64,000 bases of DNA from Scilla litardierei (Eukaryota; Streptophyta; Magnoliopsida; Asparagales; Asparagaceae): positions 143,315,637 to 143,379,636 of the forward strand of contig CM061142.1 of assembly GCA_030789695.1 (NCBI GenBank), in the 5' to 3' direction. Positions 1 through 9,561 of the stretch are shown one piece after another (position 1 is the stretch's first letter; the number at the start of each line of letters is the position of its first letter). Below the pieces are notes generated by a model. That model did not search any database, was not told the origin of the DNA, and saw only the letters and a list, made by a program, of their open reading frames with translations. Position numbers and translations under genes: made by a program.

Positions 1-1775
1 ATGGCGGCAAGGCCAAGGGGTAGGCTACCTCGCCAACTTTCTCCAGAATGTCAAACGGTCCAATGTATCGCGTGCTCAACTTCCCTCGCTTCCCAAAGCG
101 AATCATACCACGATTCGGGGAAATCCTCAGAAACACATGATCACCCGGCTGAAACTCCAAAGGACGACGTTTAGCATCCGCCCAATGCTTAAAACGGTCC
201 TGAGCAATCCTCAACCTCTCCCGAATGTTCCTGACGATATCCACGGCCTCCACAATCATCTCAGGTCCCAACAGCTCACGATCACCAACGTCATCCCAAC
301 TCAATGGCGATCGACATTTCCTCCCATAAAGAGCGACGAAAGGCGCCATGCCAATACTCGCCTGGAAGCTGTTGTTGTAGGAAAACTCTACTAGATGTAG
401 ATGGTCCTCTCACGAACCCTTGAAATCTAACATGCACGACCTCAGCATGTCCTCCAAGATCTGAATCGTCCTCTCGGACTGGCCATCCGTCTGCGGATGG
501 TACGCCGTGCTGAAACTCGGACGCGTACCCAAACTCTTCCGCAAACTCTGCCAGAACTGAGATGTGAACCTCGTGTCTCTGTCCGACACGATACTCACGG
601 GGACTCCGTGAAGTCGTACGACCTCCTGCACGATTCACATTACATCACTATCCAAACTAGGAAAAGGAAATAAAACGGAGAGCAAAAGAATTTACCTCCA
701 TATATCTCCTCGCTAGCGCCTCAGTGGACTGTCCCACTCGGAACGGAATAAAGTGCGCGGATTTCGTCAATCGATCTACGATCACCCAAATCGTGTCATT
801 CTGCTTCGGACTCCGAGGCAGTCCAGTCACGAAATCCATAGTGATGTGTTGCCACTTCCACTCTGGAATCGGAAGCGGTTGTAGCAACCCTGCCGTACGC
901 TGATGCTCCGCCTTTACCTGCTGGCAAACCAAGCACTTGGCCACACTCCGAGCCACACTCCTCTTCATACCATGCCACCAATAGTTCAGAAGAAGATCCT
1001 GGTACATCTTGGTGCCACCAGGATGCACAGAATACGGCAAACTGTGTGCCTCCACCATCAACTCCTCTCTAATATCCCCAGCTGGCACACACAACCTGGC
1101 TCCAAACCTCAGCGAGCCATCCTCATGAATCAAAAAGTCAATCCGCAGACCGGCTTCCACCTGCTCCTGAATCTTCACCAGCTTCGGATCCTCAGCCTGG
1201 CCAGCCTTGATCCGATCCACAATCGTCAACTGAATCTGCATACACATCAACGAAGAAGCCTCTCCAGGAAGAACAATCTCCACACCAGACTCGCAAAAAT
1301 CCTGCTGCAATCTCCACTGTGAGGTCAAAATCATCACCGCTAGAATCCTACTCAGCGCATCAGGAACCACATTCACCTTGCCAGGGTGATACTGCAAATC
1401 AATCTCATAATCCACCATGAGTTGCTTCTTCACCAAATCAACCCATCCAGCCGGAGTGATCTTGGCCATCTTCAAGTTATCCTCAATGTTCCGAATCCAC
1501 TCATCAGCAGCCAGATGACCCTCAGACCCATCAAAATATGCAGGACCCAGCTCCCGAAATTGCTTCGCTCCCTGCTCTGAGCGAGGGGCATCCTGGATTG
1601 CCCGACCAGCCCGAACAACTGGAGCATTCTGGACTTGCAGAAGCATGCCCTGCTGCACCTGCATCATCTGAAGCATCATCCACATCATCTCTCCATTGGT
1701 GGGTTCCCGCTCAGGCTCCTCGTCATGAGAGGGCGCACCACTACCACCACCACGGGTGAATCGCCTTCCTGCCAT
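1..1775 (-). pseudogene. Ty3/gypsy (Tekay/Del-like chromovirus) gag-integrase deletion derivative
   Basis: Polyprotein fragment of an LTR retrotransposon; the left end continues outside the window. Reading leftward from the ATG at 1775, the first ~110 residues are a gag N-terminus (FDGSEGHLAADEWI matches the chromovirus gag start). The frame then passes straight into the end of RNase H (YHPGKVNVVPDALSR) and integrase, so most of gag, protease, RT and most of RNase H are missing. Integrase shows the H2C2 finger (HPGG ... CLVCQQVK), first catalytic Asp in MDFVTGLP, second in SDRDTRF and Glu in QSERTIQ. Its C-terminal part (GRKCRSPLSWDD, KRGKLSTRYIGPFDI) runs to base 1. A TGA at 410-412 replaces the usual Trp just after DFKGS, and the frame is interrupted at 626-695 by a segment that looks like an intron. 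Lineage is inferred from integrase motifs. Not autonomous. Confidence 0.9.
626..695 (-). other. Candidate 70-nt intron inside the integrase gene
   Basis: Read on the minus strand, a T-rich 70-nt segment starts GTAAAT and ends GTGCAG. It sits between a codon ending in ...RRYME and one starting EVVRLHG, which are consecutive in chromovirus integrases. It is not a multiple of three and contains an in-frame TAG from the upstream side, so unspliced RNA would stop here. The length is near the short end of plant introns. Splicing is inferred; a random insertion with fortuitous GT/AG ends is the alternative. Confidence 0.6.
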
Positions 1776-2795
1776 CTAATGACACAGAAAACGAAGCAGA
1801 TTTGACTCATAGCTTATGACTCGGATGTCGAACTTAGTTTATTGGACATTCTAATATTATTATCGTCATTCCGATAATCGCAGTTACAAAAGAGACCTGC
1901 ATGGGCCACCAACAAAACCTGTCACGCCTCGCTTCCTTAAAATGGAGGCGAGACGTGAAAAGGTCTGCATGGGAGTGGAGCTGTGAAGCCCCAATCCCGA
2001 TAAGCGTCAATAAAACATAAGCAGGTTCCTGAACCACAAACGGAACGATAATAATAGCACAAGGAGAGACAGAAATAAAATCTCAAATCTCAGAATTTGT
2101 CCAATATTAAAATTGAGTTCCCCATCCAGAAAAGCCACCAGGCTAAAAGAAAGAGTCTAAAGGCCCAGAACAAGGCCAACAAAAGGGACAACATAACAAA
2201 GTATAGGTGTTATGCACTGACAACAAAACAGTCTAAAACAAAAGGGAAAGCTCAACGAAGACACTAGGACTGGTCCCCAGTGTCCACGTACTCCTCGCCA
2301 AACACATGCTCGGGCTCAGCGTCAGCAAACACCTCGTCCTCAACAATGAACTCAGGCTCAGGATCTAACATGTGTCACCCAAAAGAGTAAATGGGCACAT
2401 GTCAGTAAATCTAAAAGACTTGGGCAAGGAAATTGAAGGTAAGGCAAACTAACAACCTAGCAGTTATAGTATGCATGACATGACAGTTATGGTATGAGTG
2501 CACAAGTAAGACATGGTGAAACAATAAGTACAAGAGAACAATTTATCAGGGCATGTCAAGAGTAGCCAAGCTACCAATAACCTCAATCTTTTCACTAGTC
2601 ACGTTTCACGTTGTTTGTAGATGTTTACACCTTACAGCTGAACTGTTGGACATTCACACTGATTGGCCGCTTAACACTACCCCAGAACCCAGAGTTTACG
2701 CCTTACAATTGCAGTTGCTGATCGGGCAGACTCCGAGTTGAATGGCAGCTTAACTCTTACCCCAATACCCATGTGTGAACGAGCCAGGGTCCCTG
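1776..2795 (-). other. Leader/LTR portion of a gypsy element, left flank of the copia insertion
   Basis: No gene is supported. The segment lies upstream of the gag ATG on the minus strand. It contains a repeated block around 1886-1985 (two matches to the group around CCCATGCAGRCCT) and an acidic open stretch around 2260-2370 (minus) ending in a stop. The sequence at 2470-2795 resembles 11887-12110 on the other side of the copia (both contain ATGACATGACA and GAGCCAGGGT), so one minus-strand LTR is probably split by the copia. I found no clear primer binding site, and the LTR end cannot be placed. Confidence 0.45.
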
Positions 2796-5076
2796 TGTAG
2801 AGAAATGTATGCCCTCGTGGCTATTTATCATAATGAAACATCTTGTTCAATAAATGAAAGTGTTCTTTCTGGTAAAGTATTATCTGAGTTGTTCATTGCT
2901 CGGATTATTCCCTTGGATTCAGAGTTAGGTCACACATGTTTCGAAATGTAGATTACGATTATGAGAAATGTCTGACCTCTAATAGCTTGAATCTTAAAAG
3001 TGTTCATGGTCATAGATGTGTCGAGATAAGGGATATCAACACATCAGACAGACCATTGCGTCCCTGTCTGGTTGGTCTCATAACCAAGCGACTTGGTGAA
3101 GTCGAAAACAGGACGCAGGTGCTCAGTAAAAGCTGAGTTCACTGAACGACCAAAACATGGAGTTATTAAATGGTTATGCATTAACTAAACTATCATTAAT
3201 AACTCTAAGTGATAATAGGTAAGTTGGTCCTTAGGACTTGAGATCATTGTATGAAGCTATGTGTGGACAGTGTCACTTAGGTCTAAAGATCTAACTTCGA
3301 GGCCAGGCCTGATGAAAGATCTTAGGCTGGGTGACACTCGAAACATATGAGCTGAGTAGTGATCAACAGAGGATTCGTCTCTTCCGTTAATGGGAAGTTA
3401 GTGTCACAGGTCGGTACGGCTCTCGGTAAAACCTTGGCCAAGGTATGTTGTAACTTGTACAACCTGTATGTACCAGAGACCGATGTATAGTGACCACTAC
3501 TAGCCAATGGGGTTGATAGTATACCATACCCTAGACTAGCCGAGTGACATAGTTATGACGAAGGGACTAAAACTGCGGAAATTATCACAGTCACAGTCAG
3601 AGTGATTTCGTCGGCACTTTTGCCTAAACGAACCAATCACGTAATCGATGATCCCGAAACAGGGACGACACCTACTGCTAGTGGTCACTGTCGTCTTGAG
3701 ACTTCGAGTCTCGACCTGTAGTAAGGGTCAGGCTGTAGGGTCTCACACCGAGTAACATTCACGTCGTAGTAACAGATAGAATGTATAGAGGATATCATTA
3801 GATGTAAAGAGAATACTAAATTCACAAGTTGGTTGTGAACTTGAAGCATTTGGGAATGGAGGAAATTTTGTATGAAATCCAGAGGACCAAACCGTGTAGG
3901 AATCGGAGCTCGGATGAGCCCAGAAACGCGAAAAAGGCGCAAGAGGAAGTGGGATAAAACCCACTTGGCAAAACGGGCGGGGCCCGCTGACCCAGCGGGC
4001 ACGCCCGCTGGGTGCAGCGGGCGCAGCCCGCCGCCCCAGCGGGCCCGCCCGCTGGGTGCAGCGGGCGCAGCCCGCTGGTGACAGCGGGCTGAGCCCGCGC
4101 GGGCGTGCCCTAGCGGTCGCGCCCAGTAGCCTTAGGCGGGCGCGCCCGCTAAGCTTAGCGGGTCGCCCGCCACTTAAGTTATTTTAGGGTTTTTTCGTGG
4201 AAACCCTTGACGGCTACGAAATTGGGTTTTTGCTCAACTTTAAGCAATTGTTTGAAGGGTCAAACGAACTTGGATCTCGTCGCCGTTTGTTCCTACGCGT
4301 TCACCATCACTAGCTCTTCGAAATGATAACTTGTATCGTCTCTAGAGCTCAACGATGAGTGAGGATTAATTGGTTGAAGGTTGAGGCTTTGTGTAAGCCA
4401 AACTAACCCAAATTGAATTAATCCAAATCCTTCTTCCTACAATTAGTCCCACATTGCTCATGACAAAAGAAGGGGAGCCAGCCTCCTATATAAATAGGTG
4501 GGCACTCCCCTCTTTGTTTCTTACACCAAGTCTCTGATTAAGGAGCTCACGAATATTTTGAGCAAACTTAATCTAGACTAAATTTATTCTCTTCCTCTAT
4601 AAATTTTCCTGTCCTCCAACCGAGTCCTGGCAAGACAACGAGGAGGTCCGAATCTGATTCGGAAGTCTACGACGCGGGTTTACTCAAGTGAAATCTTCTA
4701 CGGCTTGTGATGGCTTCGGAGGCAAGGTGCGCTACGGGAGCTGATCCAGTCTGCGGCGAGGAGCGATGGAACACGGCTCGGAAGACGGCTCAGATCAATG
4801 AGCGCAAGACGGTGCGGAACATCTTGCCTGCTCCAGGGCAAGATTCCGGGTGAGTCAATTTTATATGCAATTAGTTTAATTAGTAGTTAGAACTTTCTCG
4901 AGTTGGTCAGACCCGACTCGAGTCAGTAGATATCCTGGCTTAGGGAATTTTTCCTTAGGGCTTTATTTATTAAATAGTTTAATAAATCATTTCTTCCGCT
5001 GTTTTATTTATTTTGTTCGTCCGACTTAGGACGAATAGCAATAAATTAGCTCTAAGGGACCTTGAAAATCCCTACA
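2796..5076 (+). repeat. 5' LTR of copia family A
   Basis: 2281-bp direct repeat, TG...CA ends. Contains the GC-rich palindrome array and TATA box described separately. Matches the 3' LTR almost throughout; the length difference lies in the array. Confidence 0.95.
3975..4496 (+). promoter_or_regulatory. U3 GC-rich palindrome array and TATA box (5' LTR)
   Basis: 3975-4172 is a run of inverted half-sites GCCCGCTG/CAGCGGGC, with cores such as GCGGGCCCGC, in units of about 44 bp. TATATAAATA follows at 4487-4496 after an AT-rich stretch of about 300 bp. The position fits a U3 enhancer plus core promoter; function is inferred. Confidence 0.7.
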
Positions 5077-6181
5077 GTGGTATCAAAGCCAGATCTACTC
5101 TGTTCTATACTGCTTTTTTAACTGCATGTATTAATTATATGATAATTAGTTTAATGGCACATTCTTGTTTTATTTTGATGTCACAAGAAAGACTTGCTAG
5201 GTTAGCCATTAAATGACTCTTAAACTTTATGTGATAAATTTTAAACACCATGCTTAATAATTTTTAAATTGTTTAAAAAAATTACCTAATGGACGATTAG
5301 GTTAGCCATTAATTTCCTCAAACCTTATGTGATAATTTTGAGACACTGCTATGAATTTTAAATTGTGTAAATTGCCTATTGGACGATTAGGGTAGCAGCA
5401 TATACTTTTGAATCCTTATAGATGATAAGGACTTAATAAAAATCGTCTAACAAACCCATAAAATTTTGAATTTTAGGGATCCACTAGTTGAAAAGGATTA
5501 ACTAGTTGTAATTTAAAAACCATTTAGTTGTTGAACGAACATGGAAATGATGACAACACCTTCAATGGATCATGATGTCGGCCAATGTGCTTGACTAAAG
5601 TTTTTGGACCAACCTAGCTAGACTGGGTAACAAGTGGTCCTGGCTTAGTCAATTCCCTGGCCGCGTCCGCTGGACCGCAAGGTGTCGATTCATAACTATG
5701 TAAGTCCATCGACTATACCTAAGTCTAATACGATAATAATCTTATTCAAGATAAATCGTAGCCCTCCTTGTTTTAGGAGTTGGCAACTGTAAGAAACGTG
5801 TTTCGGTTGTTGAGCACACTCAAGCCGTAACAGGTCAATCTTATAGAAACCGATTTCTTGATTGACATCTTAACCTGACTAAAACCGTTGGCTCATCCCT
5901 AGAGCTTCGGCGTAAGTCTAACCAAGAATGTAGTCTTAAGCTCTGACCCAAACCGGCGTGTCGTGCATACACCGAGCAAAGGGGCAAGTCAGGCTTGACA
6001 CGAAAACAAGGGTCCGACTAGGCTAGCCATTGTGATCCGGTTGAGCACACTCATGATCACAAATGACTAGGGGTAAAATCGAATAGGGAGTCATATATTG
6101 ATATGATCGACAAAGAGTTCGTCTACCTACAGCCGAGTCGAACGACTTGTTGAGCTACACTCAAGGTCGGGCGACTCAAGG
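5077..6181 (+). other. Non-coding leader of copia family A
   Basis: AT-rich in its first half, with repeated phrases such as GACGATTAGG. No ORF carries gag features and no CCHC zinc knuckle is encoded in any frame that I can see. The first ~450 bp match the leader at 49962-50799 (-) of another copy, so the leader belongs to the family. Confidence 0.75.
5078..5089 (+). other. Primer binding site of copia family A
   Basis: TGGTATCAAAGC lies one base after the LTR and matches the copia consensus TGGTATCAGAGC (initiator tRNA-Met 3' end) with one mismatch. Confidence 0.85.
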
Positions 6182-9100
6182 TTGTTGGATTCCTGCTCCC
6201 AATTAATTTTAATCATGTTTTGGACGAAAACGATCTGTTTATTAATGGGAGAGTATAATTGGACAAAATCCATTCTAGTTATATTTAAAAAATATTTTGA
6301 ACACATGCTAATTAGGAGTTCTAATCTTTGCAGCATGATGAGTAAGTTTAATAATATCCGAGATAAGATTTTATTAACTGGTTCTAATATTAATAATAGC
6401 TGGTTGGAGAAGTCAATAGCAGAAAGGGCAATATTAAGGGAAGTCTATGCATTAACCTCAAAAATACAAAGTGTAGTTCTTTCAGTTAATTCTACTGCAT
6501 GGGTGTTAGACACCGGTGCAGGTTCTCACATTTGTAACCAGTTACAAGGATTGAGAATCAGTAGAAAACTTGCAAAGAATGAAGTAATTCTCCAAGTGGG
6601 AAACGCAGCAAATGTTGATGTTGTAGCCATAGGAGATCTTAGACACACATTGGCTGGTGGAGCTAACTTGCTTTTGAAGCAATGTTACTATATCCCAAAT
6701 TTCCTATGCAATATTATATCTGTCTCAGCTTTGGCTAAAGATGGTTATAATTTTACTATCAGTGGAAATGTCATGAACATTGCCCTTGATGGTAAGTTGC
6801 TAGGATTTGGGACACTGAGCAATGGAATATACACTTTAAGCAATGAGGTGGTATTAAACGTTAATACTAGAAAACGTAAGGAATCTAGTTTTAATGAAAC
6901 CTATCTTTGGCATTGTAGACTAGGCCATATCGGAGAGAAGAGACTCAGCAAGTTACATAAAGAGGGGCTCTTGGGCCTCTCGAATTATGAGTCATTCGAC
7001 ACTTGCGAGTCTTGCCTCAAAGGTAAGATGGCCAAAACTCCTTTTGCCAGTCAAGGGGAAAGAGTTATCGAACTCTTGGGTCTAGTACATTCCGATGTAT
7101 GTGGACCCATGTCTACGTTAGCCAAAGGTGGATTTTCATATTTCGTCACGTTTACTGATGACCACTCAAGATTTGGACATGTGTTCTTGATGAAACATAA
7201 GTCCGAAACGTTTGAGCGATTCAAGGAGTATCGTGCCGAAGTCGAAAAACAGACTGGGAAAGGTATTAAGATTCTTCGATCCGATCGAGGAGGAGAATAC
7301 TTAAGCCATGAATTCCTCACTTACTTAAAAGAGAATGGGATTCTCTCTCAGATCACTCCTCCTTACACACCTCAACATAATGGTGTTTCGGAAAGGAGAA
7401 ACCGGACCTTGTTAGACATGGTTCGGTCCATGTTAAGTGAAGCTGAGTTAACTACTTCCCTCTGGGGCTATGCCCTGGAAACTGCTATATACATTCTAAA
7501 TAAAGTTCCGTCAAGATCTGTGCACTTGACTCCGTATCAGATATGGACAGGGAAGAAACCCAGCCTCAATCACTTGAAGGTATGGGGTTGTCCTGCTTAT
7601 GTCAAAAGGCAAAATTCAGACAAACTGGAAGACAGATCTATACTGTGTAAATTTATAGGGTACCCAAGACATTCATTAGGTTATGTCTTTTACCATCCAG
7701 AACAACAAAAGATTGTTGTGTCTAGACATGCCACTTTTCTTGAAAAGGAATTCCTCGTGAAGGAATCCACTGGCAAGGTAATTGATTTGAATGAATGCTC
7801 GGAGGAAGTACCCGCACAGCAACAAGTGTCGGAACCAGTGGGAGAGTCAGAACTTGACATCTCCCAACCAGTGAGTAGGAAGTCAAGTAGGATTCCTCGA
7901 GCACCCGAAAGGTACTACGGTTTTCTCGTAGACGGGGGAATCGAGGATAGCATCATAATTGATGATGACCCTATTAACTTCCAGGAAGCCATAAAGAGTA
8001 TAGACTCTGACAAATGGCTAGATGCAATGAAATCCGAAATAGATTCCATGCACGTAAATAAGGTATGGACCTTAGAAAAAGTGCCCAAGGGAAATGTTCC
8101 CATAGGCTGCAAATGGATCTTCAAGAAGAAGATTGGAGCAGATGGAAAGGTAGAGACGTACAAGGCTAGACTAGTTGCAAAAGGATATCGTCAAATTCTA
8201 GGAATAGATTATGACGAAACTTTTTCGCCAGTAGCCATGCACAAGTCTATTCGGATAGTGCTCGCAATTGCTGCCTACTACGACTACGAAATCTGGCAGA
8301 TGGATGTGAAGACTGCATTCCTAAACGGTAATTTGGAAGAGCAGATTTACATGACTCAGCCAGAAGGCTTCGAAGTCAGTGGGAGCAATGGAAAGGCGTG
8401 CAAGCTGCACAGGTCCATTTATGGACTCAAACAAGCATCAAGAAGTTGGAACATCCGTTTCGACAAAACAGTCAAAGAATTTGGTTTTGTCAGAAATGAG
8501 GATGACCCATGCATCTATAAAAGAACCAGTAATAATAATTCTTTAGTCATCCTAGTTCTATACGTAGATGACATTCTGATAATAGGCAACGACATAGAGA
8601 TGTTAAAGTCTGTTAAAAATTGGCTATCAACAAATTTCTCCATGAAGGACTTGGGAGAAGCATCCTACATACTGGGTGTGAAGATCCATAGAGATAGATC
8701 TAAACGGATGCTAGGACTCTCCCAAACCAGGTACATTGAAACCGTGTTAAAACGTTTTAACATGGAAAACAGTAAGGGTGGTTCATTACCAGCCAATCAT
8801 GGGATAGCCCTCACCAAGAAGATGTCTCCACAAACCGACTTGGAAAGGGCAAAGATGACCAAGGTCCCATATGCTTCTGCTGTGGGATCTATCATGTACT
8901 CCATGATTTGTACCAGACCCGATGTCGCTTATGCACTGGGTATAGTAAGCCGATATCAGTCTAACCCGGGAGAAGAGCACTGGAAAGCAGTCAAGACAAT
9001 TCTTAAGTACTTAAGAAGAACTAAAGACTTGGTCTTGGTCTATGGAAGTGAACACCTGAATGTTGAAGGGTTCACAGATTCAAGCTTTCAAAGTGACATG

Positions 9101-9541
9101 GATGATAGCAAATCGATCTCAGGATATGTTTTCACTCTCAACGGAGGAGCAGTCAGTTGGAGGAGTTCCAAACAAGTCACCATTGCAGACTCCACAATGG
9201 AAGCCGAATACATAGCGGCCAACGATGCAGCAAAGGAAGCAGTCTGGATGAAGAAGTTCATCAACCAGCTCGGGATGGTTCCTGCCGTTGAAAGTCCAAT
9301 ACCGTTGTATTGCGACAACAATGCAGCCATAAGCCTGGTTCAAGAACCCAGATTCCACAAGAGATCCAGACATATTCTTCGCAAGTATCACCTGATTCGG
9401 GAGATAGAGCAGAGGAAAGATATAGAACTCCTTAGAGTCTCTTCGGAAGACAACTTAGCAGATCCATTCACGAAGGCGCTGGCACGTGATCGTTTAGAAA
9501 AACTAGCGTGTAAATATGGTATGAGATACCAAAATAAATAG
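6182..9541 (+). CDS. Copia pol polyprotein: protease, integrase, RT, RNase H (no gag)
   Basis: 1119-aa ORF without internal stops. It encodes the enzymes for maturation, reverse transcription and integration of the element. Protease active site LDTGAGSH with Asp at about residue 110; GAG-pre-integrase finger LWHCRLGH ... CESCLKG near 240-280; integrase triad Asp305 (HSDVCGP), Asp368 (SDRGGEY) and Glu404 (GVSERR), a D-35-E spacing; RT from about 610, with YVDD at 794-797; RNase H with DSTMEAEYIA near 1003 and the usual ADPFTKAL end. Before residue 100 it resembles no gag domain, so the start is uncertain; an ATG nearer the protease may be used. Particles would need gag supplied from elsewhere. 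Confidence 0.93.
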   Translation: MLDSCSQLILIMFWTKTICLLMGEYNWTKSILVIFKKYFEHMLIRSSNLCSMMSKFNNIRDKILLTGSNINNSWLEKSIAERAILREVYALTSKIQSVVLSVNSTAWVLDTGAGSHICNQLQGLRISRKLAKNEVILQVGNAANVDVVAIGDLRHTLAGGANLLLKQCYYIPNFLCNIISVSALAKDGYNFTISGNVMNIALDGKLLGFGTLSNGIYTLSNEVVLNVNTRKRKESSFNETYLWHCRLGHIGEKRLSKLHKEGLLGLSNYESFDTCESCLKGKMAKTPFASQGERVIELLGLVHSDVCGPMSTLAKGGFSYFVTFTDDHSRFGHVFLMKHKSETFERFKEYRAEVEKQTGKGIKILRSDRGGEYLSHEFLTYLKENGILSQITPPYTPQHNGVSERRNRTLLDMVRSMLSEAELTTSLWGYALETAIYILNKVPSRSVHLTPYQIWTGKKPSLNHLKVWGCPAYVKRQNSDKLEDRSILCKFIGYPRHSLGYVFYHPEQQKIVVSRHATFLEKEFLVKESTGKVIDLNECSEEVPAQQQVSEPVGESELDISQPVSRKSSRIPRAPERYYGFLVDGGIEDSIIIDDDPINFQEAIKSIDSDKWLDAMKSEIDSMHVNKVWTLEKVPKGNVPIGCKWIFKKKIGADGKVETYKARLVAKGYRQILGIDYDETFSPVAMHKSIRIVLAIAAYYDYEIWQMDVKTAFLNGNLEEQIYMTQPEGFEVSGSNGKACKLHRSIYGLKQASRSWNIRFDKTVKEFGFVRNEDDPCIYKRTSNNNSLVILVLYVDDILIIGNDIEMLKSVKNWLSTNFSMKDLGEASYILGVKIHRDRSKRMLGLSQTRYIETVLKRFNMENSKGGSLPANHGIALTKKMSPQTDLERAKMTKVPYASAVGSIMYSMICTRPDVAYALGIVSRYQSNPGEEHWKAVKTILKYLRRTKDLVLVYGSEHLNVEGFTDSSFQSDMDDSKSISGYVFTLNGGAVSWRSSKQVTIADSTMEAEYIAANDAAKEAVWMKKFINQLGMVPAVESPIPLYCDNNAAISLVQEPRFHKRSRHILRKYHLIREIEQRKDIELLRVSSEDNLADPFTKALARDRLEKLACKYGMRYQNK

Positions 9542-9550
9542 GCCTGAGTG

Positions 9551-9561
9551 CAAGTGGGAGA
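9551..9561 (+). other. Polypurine tract of copia family A
   Basis: CAAGTGGGAGA directly precedes the TG of the 3' LTR: the expected plus-strand primer position. Confidence 0.8.

Noticed and set aside
2260..2370. Acidic open stretch on the minus strand as a small gene
   Set aside because: Short, without a convincing start, inside an LTR or leader region.
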